8,099 nt of DNA from Candidatus Nitrosotenuis sp. GTDB lineage: Archaea; Thermoproteota; Nitrososphaeria; Nitrososphaerales; Nitrosopumilaceae. The stretch lies in the NCBI GenBank assembly GCA_023252015.1, contig JAHEXS010000047.1, positions 1 through 8,099 of the forward strand, in the 5' to 3' direction. Positions 1 to 5,377 of this stretch are shown here, in pieces (positions within the stretch are counted from its first letter, which is position 1; each line of letters starts with the position of its first letter). Below the pieces are notes generated by a model. The model made no database searches, had not been told where the DNA came from, and saw only the letters and a list, made by a program, of their open reading frames with translations. A program made the position numbers and the translations under genes.

Positions 1-334
1 TTTTTTTTTCTAAATCTCTAACATATTTTTCAAATGTGCTATATTTGACTGGCCTGACCTTTGCATGTGTTAATATGTGTGCTTCTGGTGATTTGTCATT
101 ACCAATTCCAATCCTATCATTTCTCAATGCTTCAAGCGGTACTGTTCCTTTGCCGCTCCACGGATCAAAAATTTGATCTCCCTTTTTGCTATATTGTTTA
201 ATGTAATATTCTGGTATGGATGGTGGAAATGAGCAGATTCTAGAGCATAGAAAATGCATACTATGTGGTTTAGTTTTTTTAATTTTCCATGACTCTGTTA
301 GTTTTTTGACAGGCACTGTCATTGATACTTGCAT
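1..334 (-). CDS. DNA methyltransferase (N4-cytosine/N6-adenine type), 3' end cut by window edge
   Basis: This is the first 111 residues of a SAM-dependent DNA methyltransferase; the reading frame is still open at the window edge. What shows it is the SAM-binding motif I, FDPWSGKGTV, at residues 56-65. It is preceded by the FPPSIPEYYI helix (36-45) common in amino-methyltransferases of this kind and followed by the acidic GIGNDKSPEA strand (76-85). The catalytic D/N/S-PP-Y/F motif IV is not visible and should lie beyond position 1, giving the order motif I then motif IV. The ATG at 334 is chosen because a GAGGAC Shine-Dalgarno sequence (341-346) lies 6-8 nt upstream, inside the end of the preceding gene, whose stop is only 2 nt away; the two genes are surely co-transcribed. 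An internal ATG at residue 5 is possible. Target base and recognition site cannot be read here, and no restriction endonuclease is visible. Confidence 0.82.
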   Translation of the reverse strand, partial: MQVSMTVPVKKLTESWKIKKTKPHSMHFLCSRICSFPPSIPEYYIKQYSKKGDQIFDPWSGKGTVPLEALRNDRIGIGNDKSPEAHILTHAKVRPVKYSTFEKYVRDLEKK

Positions 335-336
335 TT

Positions 337-543
337 TTAAGTCCTCTTGTACGTAGATTCTTTCATTCTTAATACCTCATTATTTTCTTTCAGTGTATAG
401 ATGGCACTTCGAATTCTATGGCGTAATGTTTTTTCATCTAATTCGCTTTTTAGAGTTTTTGATAGTTTGTCATATATTTCGTCTAAAGTCATTTGTTCAG
501 ATTCATTAAACATTTGGCGGATTAATGAAAGAAAAGACGCCAT
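337..543 (-). CDS. Small winged-helix-like protein in operon with DNA methyltransferase
   Basis: A 68-residue basic protein. I do not recognise a named family. The pattern of helices, with MTLDEIYDKLSKTL (18-31), then LDEKTLRHRIRSAIYTLKE (35-53) and a short VLRMKESTYKRT tail resembling a beta-wing, suggests a winged helix-turn-helix similar to small domains found beside restriction and modification proteins (HARE-HTH-like). That assignment is inference from pattern only. Its stop codon is 2 nt before the methyltransferase ATG, and its last codons carry that gene's ribosome-binding site, so the pair forms one operon with coupled translation. A TATA-like box about 27 nt upstream of the ATG suggests a leaderless transcript. 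It could be a DNA-binding regulator or a specificity aid for the methyltransferase. Confidence 0.7.
   Translation of the reverse strand: MASFLSLIRQMFNESEQMTLDEIYDKLSKTLKSELDEKTLRHRIRSAIYTLKENNEVLRMKESTYKRT
341..346 (-). promoter_or_regulatory. Shine-Dalgarno site of the methyltransferase gene
   Basis: GAGGAC on the minus strand lies 6 nt before the ATG at 334 and within the last codons of the small upstream gene. It fits the anti-Shine-Dalgarno end of archaeal 16S rRNA and decides the methyltransferase start. Confidence 0.65.
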
Positions 544-565
544 TTACAATTATGCTATTTTTAAT

Positions 566-575
566 CTAAATAAAG
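566..575 (-). promoter_or_regulatory. TATA-like box of the methyltransferase operon
   Basis: CTTTATTTAG on the minus strand is centred about 27 nt before the ATG at 543. This is the spacing expected if transcription starts at or next to the start codon (leaderless mRNA). Confidence 0.5.
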
Positions 576-598
576 CATATGTAGATCTCCAAAATTAA

Positions 599-610
599 TG
601 ATAATTATCA
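599..610. promoter_or_regulatory. Perfect 12-bp palindrome in divergent promoter region (possible operator)
   Basis: TGATAATTATCA is a perfect palindrome, 24 nt upstream of the TATA-like box of the methyltransferase operon and about 100 nt upstream of that of purE. The remainder of 544-739 holds no gene that I can see, only the two promoters. It resembles operators bound by dimeric winged-helix regulators, but A/T-rich palindromes also arise by chance. Confidence 0.35.
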
Positions 611-709
611 AAATTGTCTGAATTCTCTAATAAGACTATGATTATCCCATAAAAATAGCAGTGTTAAAAATAGTTATTTTAATTTGAAACAACTCGTTTT
701 TCAGATATT

Positions 710-718
710 GTTAAAAAC
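710..718 (+). promoter_or_regulatory. TATA-like box of purE
   Basis: GTTAAAAAC is centred 26 nt before the purE ATG at 740, fitting a leaderless start. No Shine-Dalgarno sequence precedes this ATG, which agrees. Confidence 0.5.
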
Positions 719-739
719 ATCAATTTCTTTTGAGATATC

Positions 740-1312
740 ATGATTCCAAAAAAACCAATGGTTGGAATAATCATGGGATCAAGCTCCGATAGCAAAGTGA
801 TGCACAATGCAGCAAAAATCCTAGATGACTTTGGAATTTCACACGAAGATCAAATTATCTCTGCTCATCGAACCCCGACAAGACTGGAAGAATATGCAAA
901 ACATGCAGAAAAAAGTGGATTCAAAATAATAATTGCAGGTGCTGGCGGCTCCGCACATCTGCCAGGAATGATTGCATCTCATACAATAATTCCGGTAATC
1001 GCAGTACCGATAATGGTCTACAATGACAAATCCGAGAAAAAACAAGAACAATTCAAGTTTTCAGCATTTGGTGGAATGGATTCACTTTTATCAATAGTTG
1101 AAATGCCAAGTGGTTCACCTGTCGCTACCGTTGGCATCAATAAGGCTGCAAATGCAGGACTATATGCAGTAAAAATTCTTGCAAACGAATTTACAGAGTT
1201 ACAAAAGAAACTAAAAACATTCCAGCAAAAGCAGCATCAATCAGTACTTGACGAATCAAATGAGATGAAAAAAACCGGCCTTGCAAAGTTTGTACGAAAA
1301 AAATTCAAATGA
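740..1312 (+). CDS. purE: N5-carboxyaminoimidazole ribonucleotide mutase (PurE, class I)
   Basis: PurE moves the carboxyl group of N5-CAIR to carbon 4 to give CAIR, in cytosolic de novo purine synthesis. All class I signatures are present: the GSSSD phosphate/nucleotide loop (residues 13-17), SAHRTP (41-46) with catalytic His43, AGAGGSAHLPGM (66-77) and the DSLLSIVEMP strand-helix (114-123). At 190 residues it is longer than the usual 160-170. About 14 extra residues sit between VP (89-90) and the DS of DSLLS, a charged stretch around NDKSEKKQEQFKF (95-107), and there is a basic C-terminal tail. I recall similar forms in thaumarchaea. PurK, the usual partner, is not in the window. The gene faces threonine ammonia-lyase, with only 2 nt between the two stop codons. 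The ATG is supported by a TATA-like box 26 nt upstream. Confidence 0.96.
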   Translation: MIPKKPMVGIIMGSSSDSKVMHNAAKILDDFGISHEDQIISAHRTPTRLEEYAKHAEKSGFKIIIAGAGGSAHLPGMIASHTIIPVIAVPIMVYNDKSEKKQEQFKFSAFGGMDSLLSIVEMPSGSPVATVGINKAANAGLYAVKILANEFTELQKKLKTFQQKQHQSVLDESNEMKKTGLAKFVRKKFK

Positions 1313-1314
1313 TT

Positions 1315-2523
1315 CTATGTTAGTATTTTGAATTGAATGTTCTTTGATTTTAGGTGTGCGACTAGCTTTTGTGCATGCTCTCTTCCTTCCGTTTCAAGAC
1401 TAAGTGTTACACCTGCAGTTCCAGCATCAATGTTTGAGCTTAGTCTGTCATGAACTACTTCTACAATGTTTACACTCAGTGACGCAATCTCATCTACAAC
1501 TTCTTTTAGTGCACCTGGCTTGTCTTTTAGCAAAATGAATATCTTGACCATTCTGCTCATTGCGGTGAGGCCCTTTGCCACTATTTGTCCTAAAAGATAC
1601 ATGTCTATATTTCCACCACCTAAAATCGGGACAACTTTTTTGCCTTGTGCTGGTTTTGAATTAAGAAGATACGCGAGTGTAACTGCACCTGCCGGTTCCA
1701 CTACTATCTTTGCACGCTCCATTAGCAAAAACATTGTCTTGACTATCTGGGTGTCGTCGACAAGGACAATATCATCAATTAACTCGTTAATTATTTTGAA
1801 TGTTAATTTTCCTGGCATCTTTACTGAGATTCCGTCTGCAATCGTTCGCTCACCTTTTACTGCTTGTAGTCTTCCGACCTTTACTGAATTTTGCATTGCA
1901 GGGAATGCTTTTGATTCCACACCAATTACTTTGATTTTTGGATTTTTTGTCTTGACTGCAAGTAAAATACCTGCCGCTAGTCCGCCCCCTCCTATTGGGA
2001 CGTAGATTTCATCTACGTCTGGAAGGTCTTCTAAAATTTCTAGTCCTATCGCGCCGTTTGCCGCAATTATTTTTGGATCATCAAACGCATGGATTATTTT
2101 TGCACCAGTTTTTTTTGAAATCTCTTGCGCTTTTGCCCATGACTCATCATAGTTTATTCCCTCCAGTATGACCTTTGCCCCGTATCCTCGAGTTGCGGCA
2201 ACCTTTGCTGGAGATGCAGTAACTGGCATGACTATGGTACATGGTATTTTTTCAAGCTTTGATGCAAACGCTGTGCCCTGCGCATGATTTCCCGCAGACG
2301 CTGCGATTACCCCGTTTTTCTTTTCCTCTTTTGTAAGTGATTTTATTTTTGCATATGCTCCTCTGATCTTAAACGAACCTGTCCTTTGCTGAAACTCTGC
2401 CTTGAGATACACCTTTGAACCAGACATTTTGCTAAATGTGTCTGTGTACAGCAAGGGAGTTTTTCGGATTATGCCTCCATAGGACTGTCTAATTTTGACA
2501 ATCTCATCAAAAGTTGGGTTCAT
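1315..2523 (-). CDS. ilvA: Threonine ammonia-lyase, medium form with one ACT domain
   Basis: A PLP enzyme that converts L-threonine to 2-oxobutanoate and ammonia, the first committed step towards isoleucine. The catalytic domain covers residues 1 to about 320. It has the PLP lysine Lys52 in TGSFKIRGA, the SAGNHAQG loop (76-83), the GGGGL phosphate-binding loop (178-182) and LGGGNID (301-307). A single ACT domain follows (about 326-402), starting MVKIFILLKDKPGALKEV, which usually binds an amino-acid effector. The 402-residue length fits the medium, one-ACT form found in archaea and clostridia, between TdcB (no ACT) and E. coli IlvA (double ACT). Whether it serves biosynthesis or catabolism cannot be told from sequence. 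The ATG at 2523 has a good TATA-like box (2548-2556) 29 nt upstream, so the mRNA is probably leaderless. It converges on purE with a 2-nt gap. Confidence 0.95.
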   Translation of the reverse strand: MNPTFDEIVKIRQSYGGIIRKTPLLYTDTFSKMSGSKVYLKAEFQQRTGSFKIRGAYAKIKSLTKEEKKNGVIAASAGNHAQGTAFASKLEKIPCTIVMPVTASPAKVAATRGYGAKVILEGINYDESWAKAQEISKKTGAKIIHAFDDPKIIAANGAIGLEILEDLPDVDEIYVPIGGGGLAAGILLAVKTKNPKIKVIGVESKAFPAMQNSVKVGRLQAVKGERTIADGISVKMPGKLTFKIINELIDDIVLVDDTQIVKTMFLLMERAKIVVEPAGAVTLAYLLNSKPAQGKKVVPILGGGNIDMYLLGQIVAKGLTAMSRMVKIFILLKDKPGALKEVVDEIASLSVNIVEVVHDRLSSNIDAGTAGVTLSLETEGREHAQKLVAHLKSKNIQFKILT

Positions 2524-2547
2524 TAGATTTGATCGCAGTTCCTCAAC

Positions 2548-2556
2548 TATATTTAA
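2548..2556 (-). promoter_or_regulatory. TATA-like box of threonine ammonia-lyase
   Basis: TTAAATATA on the minus strand, centred 29 nt before the ATG at 2523; one of the better archaeal TATA matches in the window. No Shine-Dalgarno site is present. Confidence 0.55.
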
Positions 2557-2627
2557 TTTCTCGTGAAAGACTGTATGTAATTTAGAAAATTTGGTAATTT
2601 TTGTTCGAAGGTGAAATTACATGATAA

Positions 2628-2637
2628 CCTTAAATAG
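2628..2637 (+). promoter_or_regulatory. TATA-like box in front of the candidate structured RNA
   Basis: CCTTAAATAG, with its core centred near 2633, predicts a transcription start about 27 nt downstream, around 2660. That is the base just before the inverted repeat begins. No protein gene on the plus strand could use this promoter. Confidence 0.45.
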
Positions 2638-2660
2638 AATAGCGATGATCGTACATAACC

Positions 2661-2720
2661 GGTCAAAGGATCAGTTCTCCCCTAAGAACTAGAGTCAATT
2701 TAGTTCCTGATCCTTTGACA
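2661..2720 (+). ncRNA. Candidate structured small RNA with perfect 13-bp stem
   Basis: GTCAAAGGATCAG (2662-2674) and CTGATCCTTTGAC (2707-2719) are exact reverse complements, enclosing 32 nt. Inside are two mutually exclusive hairpins. AGTTCT (2673-2678) can pair with AGAACT (2685-2690). Alternatively GAACTA (2686-2691) pairs with TAGTTC (2701-2706), stacking directly on the outer stem. A TATA-like box ends about 24 nt before the stem, and a T-rich stretch (2721-2729) follows it, so a discrete plus-strand RNA of about 60 nt is plausible. It lies in the 236-nt gap between two minus-strand genes, which otherwise holds only the ammonia-lyase promoter. I do not recognise a known RNA family; it lacks tRNA features and convincing C/D boxes. 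The strand is not certain because the stem is symmetric and a TATATT-like stretch (about 2748-2756) exists on the other strand. It might instead be a protein-binding site or a terminator. Confidence 0.4.
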
Positions 2721-2759
2721 TTATTATTTCAAAAATTACCTCAAGGTGAATATAAGAAT

Positions 2760-3599
2760 TTAGTTTGATAATGCGTCAATGACCCCGTCTAAGGATTTTG
2801 TGACATATTCTTTTGTTTCTGTTGACATTCGCCTTGGGTCAAAAATCGTCTCCTTTGTTTTCTTTTTAATGTAGTCGAGATCAAACGTGCAGAGGCATCC
2901 CTCCTCCCCGCCAATCAGCTTGCTTTCATCAAGTAATACGGATGTAGTCTGATATGTTTCTACAAGTAAATTATCCAGTTCTTTGAATAATTCTTTTTTT
3001 CTTTCGGCCTTTGCCTTAAAGTCAAAATCTGTCTTTCCGTTCATGTCATCAACTAATTTCTCCCTCATTGCGTCGTTTTCAAATAGAACCTCGAATAGCT
3101 TTTGCTCGTCGACATCCTTGAATCCGAGGGACTCCAGTTTTTCCTTTATCATGTTGTCTGTCAGTTCCGCAAGCTCCTTTTCTTTGTCAATTGTACTGTC
3201 CAAGAGTTCCGCAAGCTCTTTTTGGATTTTTTGGACCGTAATGTTTACCTTGTAGTACAACAAGGCATGATATTGAAGTGACATGTGCCAAAGTAAGACA
3301 TAGTTTCCGGCCTGTTTTTCAAGCTTGAGAAATATTCTCCTTAAATCTTCGTCACTTGTCATGGCAATCCCACTTGTTTTCCAGTCTGGAAGACTGTTCA
3401 TTATTTTACCATAGAACGTTTTTACGCCCTCTGGATCAAAAGTGGTCTGCTCTGTTACCGTGGTATCTCCAAGCATTACCTTGACACTTGCTGGCTTGGT
3501 TATGTGCTCTATATTTTTTTGAAATATTTGGCTTATTTTTTGAGATTTTTCACCTAGATTCTTCATAAATTCGTCCGTAGTATTGCTTCCTAGGCGCAC
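2760..3599 (-). CDS. Unrecognised 279-residue soluble, helical protein
   Basis: I do not recognise a family. The protein is highly charged, with no signal peptide or membrane segment. Its middle (about residues 118-160) and the stretch from about 195 to 225 are rich in Glu/Lys/Leu and probably form long helices or coiled coil, for example ELAELLDSTIDKEKELAEL (128-146). A short beta-like section near residues 36-55 and a CLC pair at 235-237 are the other visible features. A structural or scaffold role is possible but would be a guess. The chosen start is GTG at 3597-3599 because a TATA-like TTTTTAG lies 26 nt upstream, fitting a leaderless mRNA; ATG at residue 12 is the alternative. The promoter carries a 6-bp inverted repeat. 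The gene stands alone: a divergent gene begins 160 nt upstream and the candidate RNA lies downstream. Confidence 0.8.
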   Translation of the reverse strand: MRLGSNTTDEFMKNLGEKSQKISQIFQKNIEHITKPASVKVMLGDTTVTEQTTFDPEGVKTFYGKIMNSLPDWKTSGIAMTSDEDLRRIFLKLEKQAGNYVLLWHMSLQYHALLYYKVNITVQKIQKELAELLDSTIDKEKELAELTDNMIKEKLESLGFKDVDEQKLFEVLFENDAMREKLVDDMNGKTDFDFKAKAERKKELFKELDNLLVETYQTTSVLLDESKLIGGEEGCLCTFDLDYIKKKTKETIFDPRRMSTETKEYVTKSLDGVIDALSN

Positions 3600-3620
3600 A
3601 AGTAACGCCTGCTCTTTGTG

Positions 3621-3643
3621 ACTAAAAATCCTATGTTTAGGAT
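3621..3643 (-). promoter_or_regulatory. Promoter with adjoining inverted repeat, 279-residue protein gene
   Basis: On the minus strand a TATA-like TTTTTAG (about 3622-3628) is centred 26 nt before the GTG at 3599. Directly upstream, where the TFB-recognition element belongs, ATCCTA (3628-3633) and TAGGAT (3638-3643) form a perfect inverted repeat with a 4-nt spacer. A regulator bound there would touch the transcription-factor site. Confidence 0.4.
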
Positions 3644-3726
3644 ATGGTCGATTGGATGTGACACCAATTTCTTGCCCAAAAATGAATTATTGTTGAGTTG
3701 TGGTTTTCTACTTTGGCTACCGATAT

Positions 3727-3739
3727 CTTAAATATAAAA
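3727..3739 (+). promoter_or_regulatory. TATA box of the zinc-ribbon/cyclase operon
   Basis: CTTAAATATAAAA is the strongest TATA match in the window and is centred 27 nt before the ATG at 3760. It therefore places the transcript start at that ATG and argues against the in-frame GTG at 3700, which lies upstream of the promoter. Confidence 0.65.
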
Positions 3740-3759
3740 TCTGTATAATTATTCTGGGA

Positions 3760-3882
3760 ATGTCCATTAATAAGATACTTTGCTCAATCTGCCACGTAGA
3801 AGTAGTCCAGTACTACGATGACGCTTATAAAGGGAAAAGAGCAAAATGTCCCGTCTGTGAGATTAGTTTTCCATTAGAATAG
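3760..3882 (+). CDS. 40-residue zinc-ribbon protein
   Basis: A very small protein with two CxxC pairs, Cys8-Cys11 (CSIC) and Cys30-Cys33 (CPVC), 18 residues apart. This is the classical zinc-ribbon layout and it fills nearly the whole protein. The frame is open upstream to a GTG at 3700, but that stretch contains the TATA box, so translation most likely begins at the ATG at 3760 on a leaderless mRNA. The gene is followed after 14 nt by the cyclase gene. Its stop codon TAG overlaps the cyclase's Shine-Dalgarno sequence, so the two are co-transcribed and probably translationally linked. Zinc ribbons this small often bind nucleic acid or a partner protein. The link to the cyclase suggests a regulatory partner, but nothing in the sequence proves it. 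Confidence 0.75.
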   Translation: MSINKILCSICHVEVVQYYDDAYKGKRAKCPVCEISFPLE

Positions 3883-3887
3883 GTGAT
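3881..3887 (+). promoter_or_regulatory. Shine-Dalgarno site of the cyclase gene
   Basis: AGGTGAT is an exact match to the expected complement of the 16S rRNA 3' end. It lies 9 nt before the ATG at 3897, and its first two bases belong to the stop codon of the zinc-ribbon gene. Confidence 0.75.
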
Positions 3888-3896
3888 TATTACAAT

Positions 3897-4717
3897 ATGG
3901 ACGGAACTGAAAGTAACGAGATAAAAGATGACCTGACTGAAAAACCAGCTAAGGTCAAATCAAAAAAGGATTATGGTATCATCGACATGATGCTAAGCCA
4001 CGGCGAACTAAGGGTCATTGACTCAGAGACCCTGATCAAGGAAACTCAGAATCGCGTATGGCACGCGCTAAAGAGCGGTTATGAATATTCTCCAGTAGAA
4101 GACGAGTCTGACGCGTTTTTGCGAAAACATGTCTCATCTAGAATGAAAATGGTTGTGCTGTACGTTGATTTGGTTGGCTCTACCAATATTGCGCTTGAGC
4201 TTCCAGAAGACAAGGTTGCAATCATAATTACGTGCTTTGCACAAGAAATGGCATCCACAATACGACACCATAATGGATATGTGCTAAAATTCGTAGGGAT
4301 GCAGTGATTGGGTATTTTGTTGCAGAAGAAAACCAGCTCCAACCGGCAGACGATGCAGTATTATGTGCAAAATCCCTGGTATCTGTAATCCAAAAAGGAA
4401 TCAACCCTATTCTGAATCAATACGATTATCCTGATTTAGCAATCAAAATAGGAATTGATTATGGCGAAAACATGATAGTCCGATATGGCGCAGATGCCAA
4501 AAAATCACACGTTGATATCTTGGGCCCAACAATGAACATCGCAGCAAAAATCCAAAGCATGGCAAAAGCAAACCAGATTCTTGTAGGCGATGACGTCTAT
4601 ACTCGAATTCATCCTTCGATTCAACCTGCATTTGAAAAACTTGTCTGGAAGAACAATGAATGGAAATATCACAGGTCTACTGGCGAACTGTATCCTGTTT
4701 ACACATATTTGGATTAG
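3897..4717 (+). pseudogene. Class III adenylate/guanylate cyclase, frame broken by one missing base
   Basis: Two overlapping frames (3897-4307 and 4304-4717) together spell one class III nucleotidyl cyclase, which would make cAMP or cGMP from the nucleoside triphosphate. After adding one G to the GGG at 4296-4298, the protein has 273 residues. It starts with a charged N-terminal part (1 to about 80). The catalytic domain then carries first metal Asp91 in VLYVDLVGST, Lys131 and second metal Asp135 in KFVGDAVIGYF, and the NIAAKIQ helix. That helix normally carries an Arg where Lys is found here. As given, the upstream piece ends with Met-Gln just before Asp135, so the pieces would lack a joined active site. 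No membrane segment is seen. A sequencing error is the simplest explanation; a real mutation or a programmed shift is possible. It follows the zinc-ribbon gene in an operon and overlaps a convergent gene by 4 nt at the stop. Confidence 0.85.
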
Positions 4718-4860
4718 ACTGTGAATCTTTCTGGGCACTCGACGTGCTCATAGTGATGATCAGTAAACCTTTCACTTATCACGTAAATTACGATTTTGTG
4801 TAGTTCACTGTCCGCAATGCTCTTTTTGCACTTTATGCAGTTCTTCAAGTCTACCTTCAT
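4714..4860 (-). CDS. 48-residue zinc-finger protein (C-x2-C ... H-x2-C)
   Basis: A small basic protein with potential zinc ligands Cys8 and Cys11 (NCIKCKKSI), then His39 and Cys42 (EHVECPE), giving C-x2-C-x27-H-x2-C. This spacing is close to that of PARP-type zinc fingers (C-x2-C-x28-30-H-x2-C), and the KKSIADSEL stretch after the first pair also resembles them; homology is not proven. The PARP-type finger binds DNA ends and breaks. The ATG at 4860 has a TATA-like box about 30 nt upstream. Its TAA stop interlocks with the cyclase's TAG (shared bases TTAG, 4714-4717), which supports it being a real, tightly packed gene. Its upstream region has a cluster of GATC-containing palindromes. Function unknown. 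Confidence 0.65.
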   Translation of the reverse strand: MKVDLKNCIKCKKSIADSELHKIVIYVISERFTDHHYEHVECPERFTV

Positions 4861-4872
4861 TACAAGCTGGGT

Positions 4873-4906
4873 GCGATCTCTGATCGCTATAAGGATCTGC
4901 GATCAG
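4873..4906 (-). promoter_or_regulatory. Promoter with overlapping GATC palindromes, zinc-finger gene
   Basis: The minus-strand TATA-like CCTTATAGC (4886-4894) is flanked by inverted repeats. GCGATC (4873-4878) pairs with GATCGC (4882-4887). The longer CTGATCGC (4880-4887) pairs with GCGATCAG (4899-4906) across the TATA box. Four GATC sites fall within 4875-4904. The arrangement looks like an operator at a promoter. Confidence 0.45.
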
Positions 4907-4945
4907 CTCAATTTGATTAAAAATGCCCCTGAATTTACAACCTAG

Positions 4946-4993
4946 TATATCTAGCGCCTGATGCCAAAGCAAAAATACCTCATTATATCTAGC
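4946..4993 (+). repeat. Direct repeat TATATCTAGC, two copies 38 bp apart
   Basis: TATATCTAGC occurs exactly at 4946-4955 and 4984-4993, around the start of the following gene. Each contains a TATA-like core, so they may be alternative promoters or regulator sites. The second copy would lie inside the coding region if translation starts at 4961. Confidence 0.35.
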
Positions 4994-5377
4994 AATAATG
5001 TCATGAATCCAGTAGAAATGAAAATGTTCATGGAAATGCATGGTTATCCTGCAGGATTTAGTCTGAGTCCGTTTAATCTTCCACGGTATCCGCCCGGAAC
5101 AAACGCACCGTTTTCAATGAACCCTGCAAAACTCAAGGAGAAAATTATCCGTGAAAATGAAACATTCACTGTAAAACTGCATGACTTTAACAAGATGTAT
5201 CTTCAACATGCCTCAAGCCTGCTCGAGATGACTTCAAAGATGGTTCCACCAGGACACCCAATGTATTCTCAGGCCCAGCCGGAAGTAGTTGAGGGTGAAA
5301 ATGAAAGACTTCGTAAAGAAAACGCCGAACTGAAGAGTCGCTTTGAACAACTGGCAAAATCAAAAAAGCACAACTAG
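4961..5377 (+). CDS. Unrecognised protein with C-terminal coiled coil
   Basis: A protein of up to 138 residues that I do not recognise. The N-terminal part is rich in Met and Pro (MNPVEMKMFMEMHGYPAG, 15-32; NLPRYPPGTN, 39-48). An amphipathic helical segment spans about 57-95. A clear coiled coil at 110-134 (GENERLRKENAELKSRFEQL) follows the proline-rich linker MVPPGHPMYSQAQPE. The layout, helix then linker then leucine-heptad coiled coil, suggests a small oligomerising adaptor; it vaguely recalls PHA-synthase subunit PhaE but is too short to claim that. The start is uncertain: ATG at 4961 gives the longest frame, while ATG at 5003 or 5018 fits the TATA-like repeats better, and no Shine-Dalgarno site helps. 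Its TAG stop interlocks with that of the next, convergent gene (CTAG, 5374-5377). Confidence 0.7.
   Translation: MPKQKYLIISSNNVMNPVEMKMFMEMHGYPAGFSLSPFNLPRYPPGTNAPFSMNPAKLKEKIIRENETFTVKLHDFNKMYLQHASSLLEMTSKMVPPGHPMYSQAQPEVVEGENERLRKENAELKSRFEQLAKSKKHN

Noticed and set aside
1466..2005. Long plus-strand open frame (179 codons) opposite threonine ammonia-lyase
   Set aside because: It is the antisense shadow of conserved ammonia-lyase codons; the translation is Ser/Thr/Pro-rich and without motifs.
2662..2719. The inverted repeat as terminal repeats of a tiny mobile element
   Set aside because: There are only 58 nt between the outer ends, no flanking target-site duplication could be seen, and no second copy exists in the window.
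2661..2720. The 13-bp inverted repeat as a tRNA or C/D-box RNA
   Set aside because: There is no anticodon arm or T-loop consensus; CGATGAT and CTGA are present but do not match the C box or the required spacing well.
3700..3759. GTG start giving the zinc-ribbon protein 20 more residues
   Set aside because: The extra codons contain the TATA box and give a hydrophobic, unrelated sequence; the transcript should begin at 3760.
4805..5041. Minus-strand open frame of 78 codons across the zinc-finger gene's promoter
   Set aside because: It overlaps the coiled-coil gene and the promoter palindromes; the other frame (4714-4860) has the Cys/His ligands and a fitting stop.
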